DNA from: Bacillota bacterium
Lineage (GTDB): Bacteria > Bacillota > Sulfobacillia > JAJZYS01 > JAJZLH01
Reading direction: 5' to 3'
Length of the DNA stretch: 14,278 bases
NCBI GenBank assembly: GCA_021850485.1
Contig: JAJZLY010000021.1
Span: forward strand, 1 to 14,278
Shown: one piece after another, positions 5,869-13,929 of the stretch
Layout of the letters: each line of letters starts with the position of its first letter
Numbering within the stretch: position 1 is the stretch's first letter
Notes under the pieces: model-generated
What the model was told of the DNA's origin: nothing
The model's database searches: none
The model's input: the letters and a program-made list of their open reading frames with translations, nothing else
Translations under genes and position numbers: made by a program

Positions 5869-7755
5869 CTAGCGGGGATGGCGGGCGATCATCCGGTCGG
5901 CCCCGACCATCACGGCGGCCAGTCCAGCGGAGATGATGCCGCCCACAAAGCCAGCCACGGAGAGGAACAACAACACACTGACCACCAGCAGGCCACCAGC
6001 CGTGAGCAAAAACGGTGACACCCGACGGTGAGGGCTGGGGTTGGCTGCGATCTTCGGTGTGAGAACGCCGCGCCGCGGATGAATGGCCAAAACTGCCTGG
6101 GCAGCAGCCTTGCCCTGGGCCATCGATCCGACCACGGTGGACGGTCCGACCAGGGCGTCTCCAGCGACCCAGATCCGGTCACCCTGCGGTCGCTTGGCCT
6201 GATCCAGGCCCTGCTCCCGCTCGTAGGCGACCTGCCCGACTGAGCCCCTCTGCGACAGTATACCGCTGGCCAGCCAGCGCCGGTCCGGGATTGCCTGAGT
6301 GAGATTGGGCCGGGGCAGCGGCAGCCGGGGGGTGAATGGCAGACTGAGCCCGGAGTCGACGCGATAGCCCATGGCCATCACCACCAGATCGCACTGAACC
6401 GCCTCGGTGGTCTCGTCGGTCACCTTGGGCAACTCGCTGGCTCGCCGCTGGCGCGTGTGGCGGAGCAGAGCAGTGTCGACTTGGCCGGCTTTGCCCTCCA
6501 GTCGCTCCACGGAGGTGGAAAAGCGGATCACAACGCCCTCTGCCCTGGCCTCTGCCAGCTCGTCCCGCCGGACCCGGGCGAAGTGTTCATCCATCCAGTC
6601 CACGGCTGTGGCCTGACCGCCCAGCCGACGGACGGAGCGCGCCACATCCATGGCGGTGTTGCCAGCGCCGATGACCAGCACCCGGGTGGTCGCCTGAATG
6701 TCGTTCAGATGGGTGCCGTGCTGGAGGGCGTACTTGGCCCGCTTCAAGAAGTGGGTGGCATCCTCCACCCCTGCGAGCTCCACTCCCGGTACTGCCATCC
6801 GCATCGGCACAGATGCGCCGTGGGCCAAGATGACGGCGTCGTGCATGCCCAAAAGTTCGTCGATCATCACGTCTTTGCCGATGGCGACGCCCAGACGGAC
6901 ACTGACGCCGGCTTGGCGCAGGGCATCGATTGGCCGCTTGGCCACCTGATCAGGCAGCGAGAAGGAAGGAATACCCCAAGCCAGCACGCCAAGCGGCTCC
7001 AGGTCTCGCTCGTAGACGGTGACCTGGGCGCCGTGGGCGACCAGCTCCCAGGCGGCTGCCAAGCCGGCTGGGCCAGAACCGACCACCGCTACGGAGAGAT
7101 CGTGACCGTCCGTGCCTGCGACTTGCGGCTCGGGCACCGGCTGTTGGTCGGTGATGAAGCGCTCCAGCAGACCAATCGACACCGGGCGCTCTCCCGCCAG
7201 GGTCCAAGAGCACGCCCCTTCGCACTGGGCGGCCTGATCGCACACTCTAGAGCAGATGTCCGGCAGGGCAGTGGTCTGACTGAGGATGCTGTGCGCCTTG
7301 TCCAGGTCATGATCCCGGATCGCCGCGATGAAGGCGGGGATGTCATTGTGCGCTGGGCAGCCCTTGAGACAGGTGGGATCGGGGCAGCTCAGACAGCGGG
7401 TGGCCTCGGTCATCGCCTGCTGCCAGGTGGTGAAACCCTGGCGGATCTCCGTGACGTCGAGATCCAACACGGCCGGGTGATGGGCGGCGGGCCGAACTGG
7501 AGTCGAGACAACGATCGGGCCGGACACCAAGATGGCGCTGTACGGGCAGACGCGCTCGCACTGCCGGCAGCCGACGCACAGAGCATCGTTGGCCTGGGCC
7601 ACCCAGTCCCCGGAGTCAAGGCTTAGGGCGCCAGTCGGGCAGCGGATGATGCACTCTTGGCATCCAGCGCAGCGCTCCTGATTGACCTCGACGTGCGCAT
7701 GACGGGGCTCGATCTCGGTCACAGTCCGGGGGGCGGATTCTTGTCTTAGCGCCAT
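5869..7755 (-). CDS. FAD/NAD(P)-dependent oxidoreductase with 2x[4Fe-4S] ferredoxin domain (GltD-like) and C-terminal TM hairpin
   Basis: 628 residues from the ATG at 7755; AAGGAGG lies 7 nt before it, while the in-frame ATG at 7761 is too close. Residue numbers here count from 7761. The ferredoxin domain has C31-x2-C34-x2-C37-x3-C41 and C62-x2-C65-x2-C68-x3-C72. A GltD/NfnB-type Fe-S region follows (C123, C126, C131, C135; C170, C174, C180, C184). Next come the FAD motif GSGPAG (228-233), LGVLAWGIP, the NAD(P) motif GAGNTA (365-370) and the FAD-closing AGDALVGPSTVVGSMAQGK. The last 50 residues form two hydrophobic helices (about 583-600 and 603-620), unusual for this soluble family and implying a membrane anchor. 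It likely moves electrons between NAD(P)H and Fe-S carriers at the membrane. The upstream polyferredoxin gene ends 27 bp before it, which makes that protein the obvious partner. Confidence 0.87.
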   Translation of the reverse strand: MALRQESAPRTVTEIEPRHAHVEVNQERCAGCQECIIRCPTGALSLDSGDWVAQANDALCVGCRQCERVCPYSAILVSGPIVVSTPVRPAAHHPAVLDLDVTEIRQGFTTWQQAMTEATRCLSCPDPTCLKGCPAHNDIPAFIAAIRDHDLDKAHSILSQTTALPDICSRVCDQAAQCEGACSWTLAGERPVSIGLLERFITDQQPVPEPQVAGTDGHDLSVAVVGSGPAGLAAAWELVAHGAQVTVYERDLEPLGVLAWGIPSFSLPDQVAKRPIDALRQAGVSVRLGVAIGKDVMIDELLGMHDAVILAHGASVPMRMAVPGVELAGVEDATHFLKRAKYALQHGTHLNDIQATTRVLVIGAGNTAMDVARSVRRLGGQATAVDWMDEHFARVRRDELAEARAEGVVIRFSTSVERLEGKAGQVDTALLRHTRQRRASELPKVTDETTEAVQCDLVVMAMGYRVDSGLSLPFTPRLPLPRPNLTQAIPDRRWLASGILSQRGSVGQVAYEREQGLDQAKRPQGDRIWVAGDALVGPSTVVGSMAQGKAAAQAVLAIHPRRGVLTPKIAANPSPHRRVSPFLLTAGGLLVVSVLLFLSVAGFVGGIISAGLAAVMVGADRMIARHPR

Positions 7756-7782
7756 TTCCATACCTCCTTGCCCTTCATCCGG

Positions 7783-9294
7783 TTACTGGATCCCGCCCAT
7801 CGCCACATAGAGGGCCGCCACCGAGGCGGTGGCTACCACCACGAAGCCGAGGGCCAGCACATTGACCAGGACCGGGCGGGCGGTCAGGTGTCGCATGTCC
7901 CGGTTCAAGATGCGGTGAGTGACATAGAGTGCACCAACACCGCCGATCACAGCCAGTAGCACTTGGCTCAAGATCACCCCTGATGTTGGCAGGAGGTGGA
8001 CATTGTACAAGTTGGAGTGGGCCGTTCCGAATAGGTTCCAGCCCACCGCGAAGGGGTCCGAGATGGCCGGAATGATGCGCAGCGCGTGGTCCCAGAAGCG
8101 AGGCAACTGGCGGGCCAAGTAGTCGGCGGCCACGATCGGAGTGAGACCGTAGGCCAGCGGTGTCACCCAGGCAGAGAAGGTGTGGGCTAGGTGGGTCTTG
8201 CGGGAACCAGAGGTGTCGACCAGGCGAATGCCGCCAGCCCAGCGGACCAGGGCGTAGAAGCCGGCGCATACAGCGGTGCCAAGGGCGATGATGCCCAGAT
8301 AGTCGACCGGGTTGGGGTATCCCGGAAAGCCGGTGATGTTGTTTAGCCAATTGTCGAGTGGGACGTAAAACGGCAGGGCGTTCAGTTGCTGGAAGAGCAC
8401 CAGCCCGAACAGGCAGAGGATGGCCCAGGCCACGTCTGAGCGGCGGCTGGTGGGAGCGACCAGCGAGGTGAGCGGACGTTGCACAAACAGGCCCACGTTG
8501 TCCTTGGGGCAGTTCTTAAAGCACTCCGAGCAAAGGCCGCAGGTCAGGTTCGATGTGGCCGAACCAGGCCACTCGTACCAGGGGCAGGGGTAACCGTTCT
8601 CGCTACCGCGCATGCAGTCTTTGGTCTCACAGCTCAGACACACGTCGCGGTCTCTGGTCCGAAAGCCAGCCACCATGCCGGTCGAGCCGACGGTGCCGAT
8701 CAAGGCGGTGAGCGGGCACAGATAGCGGCAGAAGGTGCGCCGTTCGAAGGTCAAAAAGGTGATCAAGGCGAGCCCGATCACACCAAAGACCAGCAGGCTG
8801 GTGAACAGCGGCTTACCCGGCCCGGCGATGTTGTAGAACTCCTCAAACCAGGTCAGGACGATGAACACGCCGACCGAGGATAAAATGCCGACTTTGCTCC
8901 ACGACTTCGGCCATTTCAGGCCGAGGGTGAGCGAGATCTTGTGGCGCTGGAAGAAGCTGCGCCGCTGCACCCACTCGGCGAAGCCGCCAAACGGGCACAT
9001 CAGGCACCAGCCGCGACCTACGCCGACCATCAGTAAAAAGACCACGCAGAACCAGATGTACCAGGTGATCACGGTAGCGAAATTGCGGGTTGGAACAGCA
9101 GCGCCGAACAGGCCGGCCACGATCACAAACCAGAAGATCAGCTGGTTGGGTAAGATGAATAGGAACTGGAACGGGCGACTGCGCAGCATTTTCGCCAACA
9201 GCGGGTTGCGCGCCAGGTCGATCTTCGGATCACTCGGTGCGAAGTGTTCCTCCATCCCGTCTCGGCTGGGCTCCCGGAGCTTTCGTACAGCCAC
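7783..9294 (-). CDS. Membrane-bound polyferredoxin, NapH/NosR-like 4Fe-4S protein
   Basis: 503 residues from GTG 9294. The N-terminal half has about four TM helices with the cysteine motifs of this family: GRGWCLMCPFGGF (C97, C100) and RTFCRYLCPL (C189, C193). A cytoplasmic-type ferredoxin segment follows with C219-x2-C222-x4-C227, C237 and C252-x2-C255-x2-C258-x3-C262, for two [4Fe-4S] clusters. The C-terminal half adds four or five more TM helices (about 288-303, 333-352, 370-391, 437-462, 473-500), longer than plain NapH. It should carry electrons across or along the membrane. An upstream in-frame ATG at 9444 would add 50 residues, but that stretch contains the DosR-like box and is not family-like. 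GTG 9294 has GGAAGGTGG 8 nt upstream and is preferred. It is the first gene of the presumed polyferredoxin/oxidoreductase/kinase/regulator operon. Confidence 0.85.
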   Translation of the reverse strand: MAVRKLREPSRDGMEEHFAPSDPKIDLARNPLLAKMLRSRPFQFLFILPNQLIFWFVIVAGLFGAAVPTRNFATVITWYIWFCVVFLLMVGVGRGWCLMCPFGGFAEWVQRRSFFQRHKISLTLGLKWPKSWSKVGILSSVGVFIVLTWFEEFYNIAGPGKPLFTSLLVFGVIGLALITFLTFERRTFCRYLCPLTALIGTVGSTGMVAGFRTRDRDVCLSCETKDCMRGSENGYPCPWYEWPGSATSNLTCGLCSECFKNCPKDNVGLFVQRPLTSLVAPTSRRSDVAWAILCLFGLVLFQQLNALPFYVPLDNWLNNITGFPGYPNPVDYLGIIALGTAVCAGFYALVRWAGGIRLVDTSGSRKTHLAHTFSAWVTPLAYGLTPIVAADYLARQLPRFWDHALRIIPAISDPFAVGWNLFGTAHSNLYNVHLLPTSGVILSQVLLAVIGGVGALYVTHRILNRDMRHLTARPVLVNVLALGFVVVATASVAALYVAMGGIQ

Positions 9295-9381
9295 TATCGA
9301 TCCCACCTTCCGCCCCCAACGGTAGGCCGGACCCAAGGTGGCCGACAGTGCAAAAGGTCCCGGCCTGAGGGCAAGAAAGGG

Positions 9382-9395
9382 GGGACTAAGGTCCT
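9382..9395. promoter_or_regulatory. DosR/DevR-like box C (weaker)
   Basis: GGGACTAAGGTCCT matches 12 of 14 core positions of the DosR consensus. It lies 88 nt upstream of GTG 9294 of the polyferredoxin, the same distance as box A to the diiron start. It sits in the gap shared with divergent imuB (118 bp before the imuB ATG), so either or both directions could be affected. A lone half-site GGGAC lies at 9357-9361 on the - strand. Confidence 0.55.
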
Positions 9396-9404
9396 TAATT
9401 AAGG
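9393..9404. repeat. Perfect 12-bp palindrome overlapping box C
   Basis: CCTTAATTAAGG is a perfect palindrome sharing three bases with box C. The heptamer TAAGGTC also repeats directly at 9387 and 9400. It is the most AT-rich stretch of this divergent intergenic region and could be a second operator or part of a promoter. No regulator family is identifiable from it. Confidence 0.4.
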
Positions 9405-9512
9405 TCACGGATGAATCGGCCAAGAGCGGATTTTGCCGGGCCATCTTTGGGCAGGACGCCAGCCATCTGATGTCTAAATAGCCGGACCCGGGTATCGAGG
9501 GAGACGGTTTTG

Positions 9513-10586
9513 ATGTGGGTTGCCTTTTTATCCGTCGGCGGGCTCTACGCCAGCGCCGAGGGTCATCCGGTCATCTTGGTTCAAGGCCATGTGGTCTGGG
9601 ATGTTACGCCTGGCGTCGATGGCGTAAGGCCGGGGATGAAGGCCAGAGAGGCAGAACTGGCCGCTCCGGGAATTCCTCACCTCAGCTATGAAAAAGCGCA
9701 CCATGATCGCCCACTGGTGGCCCTGTGGCACACCCTGCAGGAGGCGGCTCCAGTGGTGGCGGTCGGACCAGATCTCATGCATACGGCTTTTTTGGCCTGG
9801 CCCGGAAATTGGCCGGGTCGAGAATTGGCGTTGATTCAAGACCGCTATCCAACTGCCCGAATCGGCGTGGCGACCAACCGTCTGGTGGCGAAGGCCGTGC
9901 TGCCGAGTCAGCCCGGGATGTTCCGGGTGGCGCCGGGTGAGGAGGCTAAAGCGCTGTCTGGGCTGCCGATAAGAGAGTTGTGGACCTTGCCTAAAGATGT
10001 GCAAGAGCAACTCCTGGCGCTTGGTCTGGAGACAGCAGGCGAGGTGGCAGCTGTCCCCCAGACAGTGCTGGTGAATCGGATGGGGCAGGCTGGATACCTG
10101 GCCGCCAGGACCGCACGCGGGCTGGACAACCAGAAAATCCATCACCTTGATCCCACACCCGATCTGACCGAGCGCCGGGTGTGGGCCCCCCCGTGTCGCG
10201 ACCATCTGGCCGAGGCGGTCGCGGAGATGGCTGTGCGGGTGGCGAAGCGTCTGCCAGCGGAGATCGGGGCAAAAGAGCTGACGCTTGTCTTGGACGGTCA
10301 CCGTCTGCAGCGCAGTTGGCCTGCTCCGATCCGTGACATCGGCCGGATCGGCCGGACAGCCGCCTTGCTCACCCTCAGCGTGCGGGCAGAAGAAGTGGAG
10401 GAGGCGACTGTCTCGCTTGGTCAGCTGGCCGCGGTGGCGGCAGTCCAAGAGAGACTCTTTGGGCCAGACCAGACGGCCATCCCGGAGCTGGCTGACGTGT
10501 CGCGTGGGGTAGAGATCGACCGATACGATGCGTTTTTGCGTCGCTACGACCCCCTTTTTGGAGGCAGCGATGGACAGAGGGCGTGA
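9513..10586 (+). CDS. imuB: ImuB-like, catalytically degenerate Y-family polymerase
   Basis: 357 residues from ATG 9513, which has GAGGGAG 9 nt upstream; a TTG at 9510 is directly in front. The Y-family layout is visible: a palm start (WVAFLSVGGLYASAE), the finger-region motif RIGVATNRLVAKAVL, a helix-hairpin-helix thumb (LPIRELWTLPKDVQ to about residue 205) and a little-finger domain (about 240-320). The catalytic acids are lost: the N-terminal Asp of the DxDxFFA motif is replaced, and the Asp-Glu pair of the SxDE motif reads GPDLMHT. This fits ImuB, which does not polymerise but scaffolds DnaE2 at the beta clamp. The sequence QERLF (about 312-316) matches the QxxLF clamp-binding motif. It is shorter than typical ImuB and lacks the usual C-terminal extension, which may be supplied by the next gene. 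The 3' end overlaps that gene by 17 bp. Confidence 0.75.
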   Translation: MWVAFLSVGGLYASAEGHPVILVQGHVVWDVTPGVDGVRPGMKAREAELAAPGIPHLSYEKAHHDRPLVALWHTLQEAAPVVAVGPDLMHTAFLAWPGNWPGRELALIQDRYPTARIGVATNRLVAKAVLPSQPGMFRVAPGEEAKALSGLPIRELWTLPKDVQEQLLALGLETAGEVAAVPQTVLVNRMGQAGYLAARTARGLDNQKIHHLDPTPDLTERRVWAPPCRDHLAEAVAEMAVRVAKRLPAEIGAKELTLVLDGHRLQRSWPAPIRDIGRIGRTAALLTLSVRAEEVEEATVSLGQLAAVAAVQERLFGPDQTAIPELADVSRGVEIDRYDAFLRRYDPLFGGSDGQRA

Positions 10587-10821
10587 GCGGGCAGTCCAAG
10601 TGTGCTGTGACGAAAGTGGCGACCCCGCGACCTTCGTAATGGGGCAGGTGACGTACGGACCGCTGCGGATCGAGGACACTTGGGCCTATCGCGAACCTTG
10701 GTGGCAGGCGGATGGGGGCGGTAACCGCCAGGTGTACCGGGTGCGGAGCAAAGCGGGTCACCTGTTCGATCTGTGCAAGATGCCGGCCGGGGACTGGCGG
10801 ATCTCCCGCCTGTTTGATTGA
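10570..10821 (+). CDS. Small DUF6504-like protein, probable detached ImuB C-terminal domain
   Basis: 83 residues starting at the ATG inside the end of imuB; the frame extends upstream, but only this start fits the overlap. Conserved-looking features are IEDTWAYREPWW, YRVRSKAGHLFDL and the ending GDWRISRLFD. From memory, actinobacterial ImuB proteins end in a similar pattern (W.gPW...WW / ..R..v....G....l....W.l...YD), and separate small proteins of this type are catalogued as DUF6504. Its place between imuB and dnaE2, with a 17-bp overlap on one side and a single base on the other, points to a mutasome component. No enzymatic residues are seen; a role in protein contact is the reasonable guess. 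Identification of the family is moderate, the gene itself is secure from its position and coupling. Confidence 0.65.
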   Translation: MDRGRERAVQVCCDESGDPATFVMGQVTYGPLRIEDTWAYREPWWQADGGGNRQVYRVRSKAGHLFDLCKMPAGDWRISRLFD

Positions 10822-10822
10822 G

Positions 10823-13800
10823 ATGGCAACCCACCTACACCTGCACGGACCCTTCAGCCACTTGGATGGTGCCTCTTCGGCAGCAGATCTGGCAGCGCGA
10901 GCAGCGTCGCTCGGCCAGCAGGCACTGGCCCTCACAGACCACAACTCGCTTTCTGGCATCGGCGAGTTTACACAGGCCTGCACCCAGGCGGGGGTGAGGC
11001 CGATCATCGGGGCGGAGGTCACGGTCGAGGATGCGACCGGTGCATCCAGCCACCTAACACTACTGGTCCCCGATCAGACCGGCTACAGCCATCTGTCACA
11101 ACTCATCTCTGCCGCTCACCTGAGCCGTCCTCGCGGTCAGCCAATGGCATCGCAAGAGGCGCTGGCTGCCCATGCGCCCTACCTGATCGGGCTCAGCGGT
11201 TGCCGTCAGGGCGAGGTGTCCAGACATCTGCTGGGGGGCCGCCGGGAATTGGCAGAAGAGGCGGCCAGGAGACTGATGGGGTGGTTCGGGAGAGGTAAGT
11301 TCTTCCTCGAACAAGAGGTTTGCCGGCTGCCAGGAGACCGTCCCTTACAGCGCGCCATGCGCGACCTTGGCCAGCACCTGCGACTGCCCCGAGTGGCCAC
11401 GTCAAACGCGCACTACGCCCAAGCCCAGGATTTTTGGTTGCACGATCTGTTGGTCTGTATCCGGACCAACAGTCGGGTGGATGATCTGGCACCTGGCCGA
11501 CCGATGAACGACTGGCAGTTTGTGCAATCTGAGGCGGACATGGCGCGCGGGCTGCCAGATGATCCGGCGGCCGTGGCGATGACCGATCGAGTGGCCGATA
11601 TGTGCGGGCTGGCGCTGCCTGATGCCAGGTTGCTGTTTCCGGCCGTCTTGTTGCCGCAAGGAGCGTCGAGCGCCTACGTCTACCTTCGCCAACTCACCGA
11701 ACAAGGGGCAATCTGGCGCTATGGCCAGATCGGCTCAAGATTGCGCCAGCGTATCGACGAGGAGCTCTCGGTGATTGCCCAAACTAAATTCACCGACTAC
11801 ATGCTGGCGGTAGCGGAGATCGCCGGCTGGGCGAGAGGGGCAGGAATTCGCACCTCTGGTCGCGGTTCTGCTGCGGATAGCGTGGTGGCCTACTGCCTGG
11901 GTCTCACCGATGTCGATGCCTTTGCCAGAGATCTCCCCTTTGCCCGGTTTTTGAGCCTGGGCCGGACCGACCCACCGGATGTGGATTTAGACTTCGACGC
12001 CGACCGCAGGGAGGAGGTGGCCGCCCACGTCGCCAGGCGTTACGGGCAAGACCATGTGGCGGCGGTTGCCACTTATGTCCGGTTGGAGGGAAGGCTGGCC
12101 ATCCGGGAGGTCGGCAAGGCTCTGGGGCTGCCAGCGGCAGAACTGGGAGCTATCGCCAAGCGAGTGCCTTATTACGTGGGAGCAGATGGTCTGCGAGAGG
12201 CTCTAGTGCGCGTGCCAGAACTGAGGCAGTTGAAGCTGTCCACAGGGCGGATCGAGACCTTATTGCAGGCCGCCGAGCGTCTTGCCGACTGGCCGCGCCA
12301 TCTGGGCACCCACCTCGGAGGCCTGGTGGTGACTGCCTGTCCAGTGGCCGAGGTCATGCCGCTGCAGATGGCGGCAAAGGGAACGGTGGTAGGCCAGTTC
12401 GATAAGCGGGACTGCGAGACGTTTGGCTTGATCAAAATTGACCTACTTCATTTGCGCACCCTGTCCGCGGTGAACGAGGCAATCACGGTGTCCCAGGTGC
12501 CATGGGAGACCATCCCAGCTGACGATCCGGCCACCTTCCGCCGACTTCGGCGAGCTGAGACGGTGGGTGCCTTCCAGCTGGAGTCTCCGGCCCAACGGGC
12601 CCTGCACCGGCGGATGAAGGGCGATCAGCTGGAGGATGTGATCGCTGCCACCGCTCTGATCAGACCGGGCCCGATCAAGGGGGACATGGTGGCGCCTTTC
12701 GTCAGGCGGCGGCTTGGCAAAGAGGCGATCATCTATCCGGCCCCTGGCCTGGAGGACGTGTTGGGCCGCACCTACGGCGTGGTGGTGTACCAAGAGCAGG
12801 TGTTGGAGATCGCGGTGCGGGTGGCCGGGTTTAGCCCGGCCGAAGCAGACCGGCTGCGGCGGACGATGAGCCGGGCGCGCTCCAAGGCCGAGATGCAGTC
12901 CCTGGGCGATGTGTTCTGCGCACGGGCCGTGGCAAGAGGAGTGGACCGGGGGGCGGCAGCGGAGATTTGGCAGACTCTGCTCGGCTATGCCTCCTACGGC
13001 TTTGCGGAGGGGCATGCCGCCGCCTTCGGACTGATCGGCTATCGCACCTTGTATCTTTTGGAACACCACTCGGCTGTCTGGTACGCAGCCCTCCTCAATC
13101 ACCAGCCAATGGGCTACTACCCACCGCAAACGCTGGTCACAGAGGCGAGGCGAAGAGGCATCCAGGTGCGGTTGCCAGATGTGAACCGGAGCGAACCGAC
13201 GTGGACGGTGCAAGATGGCGCATTGTCCTGCGGCCTCCTACAGGTGCGAAACATGAACGCGGAGGAAACGGACCGGGTGCTGGCCGGCCGACCCTACCGC
13301 ACGGCCTGGGATCTTGCGGAGAAAAGCCGCCTTCAGCCGGCAGCGCTCCGCCAACTGGTGCTGGCGGGAGCGCTTGATAGCCTGATCCCCAATCGGCGGC
13401 GAGCGCTGTGGCAGGTGGGGGGCCAGGCGGCTGTGGCAGATCTGGCTGATTTCACGCCCGAACGGCGACTGGCCCAGGAGATGGTGGCACTGGGATTGGC
13501 GGTGTCCGCGCACCCGCTCTCTTGCTTTCGCCCGCGCCTGGAGCGAGCAGGCGTGTTGCGCACCGACCAGGTGCTGTGTGCTCCGCATCGCATGCAGGCG
13601 ACGGTGGCCGGAGCGCTGGTGCGCCCGCACCGCCCGCCCACTAGGTCCGGTGAGCGAGTCGTGTTCTTGTGTCTGGAAGATGAGCGCGGTCTTCTGGATG
13701 TGACGGTGCCCGAGGCGGTCTACCGGCAAAACGCAGATGCGATCTTCGGGCCAGACGCCTGGCTGGTGGTGGTCGAGGGCACTGTGCGGGAAGTTGGCAC

Positions 13801-13885
13801 GGGTGCCAGTTTGGATGCACAGCGGGTGACCGCACTCACCGCTTATCTGGGCAGGAGTTACGCCCTGCAGCCGCCACGTGCGTGA
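10823..13885 (+). CDS. dnaE2: Error-prone DNA polymerase III alpha subunit DnaE2
   Basis: 1020 residues from ATG 10823, one base after the stop of the preceding gene (translational coupling). The frame is open further upstream, but only this start gives the standard N-terminus MATHLHLHGPFSHLDGAS of the PHP domain, with H4, H6, D15 and the LTDHNSL motif (D39/H40). The C-family palm has PPDVDLDFD with D388 and D390 as the metal-binding pair and D540 in IKIDLLHLRTL as the third acid. The fingers, a tandem helix-hairpin-helix region (LAEKSRLQPAALRQLVLAGALDSL is in the latter part) and a C-terminal OB fold (VAGALVRPHRPP to VTALTAYL) follow. Length and partner genes indicate DnaE2 rather than the replicative DnaE1. 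It performs translesion synthesis after DNA damage together with ImuB. I see no LexA-type operator upstream of the operon. Confidence 0.93.
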   Translation: MATHLHLHGPFSHLDGASSAADLAARAASLGQQALALTDHNSLSGIGEFTQACTQAGVRPIIGAEVTVEDATGASSHLTLLVPDQTGYSHLSQLISAAHLSRPRGQPMASQEALAAHAPYLIGLSGCRQGEVSRHLLGGRRELAEEAARRLMGWFGRGKFFLEQEVCRLPGDRPLQRAMRDLGQHLRLPRVATSNAHYAQAQDFWLHDLLVCIRTNSRVDDLAPGRPMNDWQFVQSEADMARGLPDDPAAVAMTDRVADMCGLALPDARLLFPAVLLPQGASSAYVYLRQLTEQGAIWRYGQIGSRLRQRIDEELSVIAQTKFTDYMLAVAEIAGWARGAGIRTSGRGSAADSVVAYCLGLTDVDAFARDLPFARFLSLGRTDPPDVDLDFDADRREEVAAHVARRYGQDHVAAVATYVRLEGRLAIREVGKALGLPAAELGAIAKRVPYYVGADGLREALVRVPELRQLKLSTGRIETLLQAAERLADWPRHLGTHLGGLVVTACPVAEVMPLQMAAKGTVVGQFDKRDCETFGLIKIDLLHLRTLSAVNEAITVSQVPWETIPADDPATFRRLRRAETVGAFQLESPAQRALHRRMKGDQLEDVIAATALIRPGPIKGDMVAPFVRRRLGKEAIIYPAPGLEDVLGRTYGVVVYQEQVLEIAVRVAGFSPAEADRLRRTMSRARSKAEMQSLGDVFCARAVARGVDRGAAAEIWQTLLGYASYGFAEGHAAAFGLIGYRTLYLLEHHSAVWYAALLNHQPMGYYPPQTLVTEARRRGIQVRLPDVNRSEPTWTVQDGALSCGLLQVRNMNAEETDRVLAGRPYRTAWDLAEKSRLQPAALRQLVLAGALDSLIPNRRRALWQVGGQAAVADLADFTPERRLAQEMVALGLAVSAHPLSCFRPRLERAGVLRTDQVLCAPHRMQATVAGALVRPHRPPTRSGERVVFLCLEDERGLLDVTVPEAVYRQNADAIFGPDAWLVVVEGTVREVGTGASLDAQRVTALTAYLGRSYALQPPRA

Positions 13886-13929
13886 GGGCTCAGGTTGCCA
13901 GCACCTTGCCAGATGTCTAAGAGGAGCCG

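Noticed and set aside
6457-7626. Long 389-codon open frame opposite the FAD/Fe-S oxidoreductase
   Set aside because: Antisense shadow of a clearly recognised gene, with no recognisable domain; long antisense frames are common in GC-rich coding DNA.
9528-10679. 383-codon open frame opposite imuB
   Set aside because: The product shows no family-like motifs and the + strand gene keeps Y-family motifs, so this is a shadow.
10796-10810. GGCGG-ATCTC-CCGCC hairpin followed by a T-rich stretch, just before dnaE2
   Set aside because: Only a 5-bp stem, inside coding sequence and without a real T-tract. Too weak to call a terminator or attenuator.
10712-10822. Possible 37-residue N-terminal extension of DnaE2
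   Set aside because: It overlaps the small DUF6504-like gene and precedes a perfect DnaE-type N-terminus (ATHLHLHGPFSHLDGA). ATG 10823, one base after the previous stop, is the natural start.
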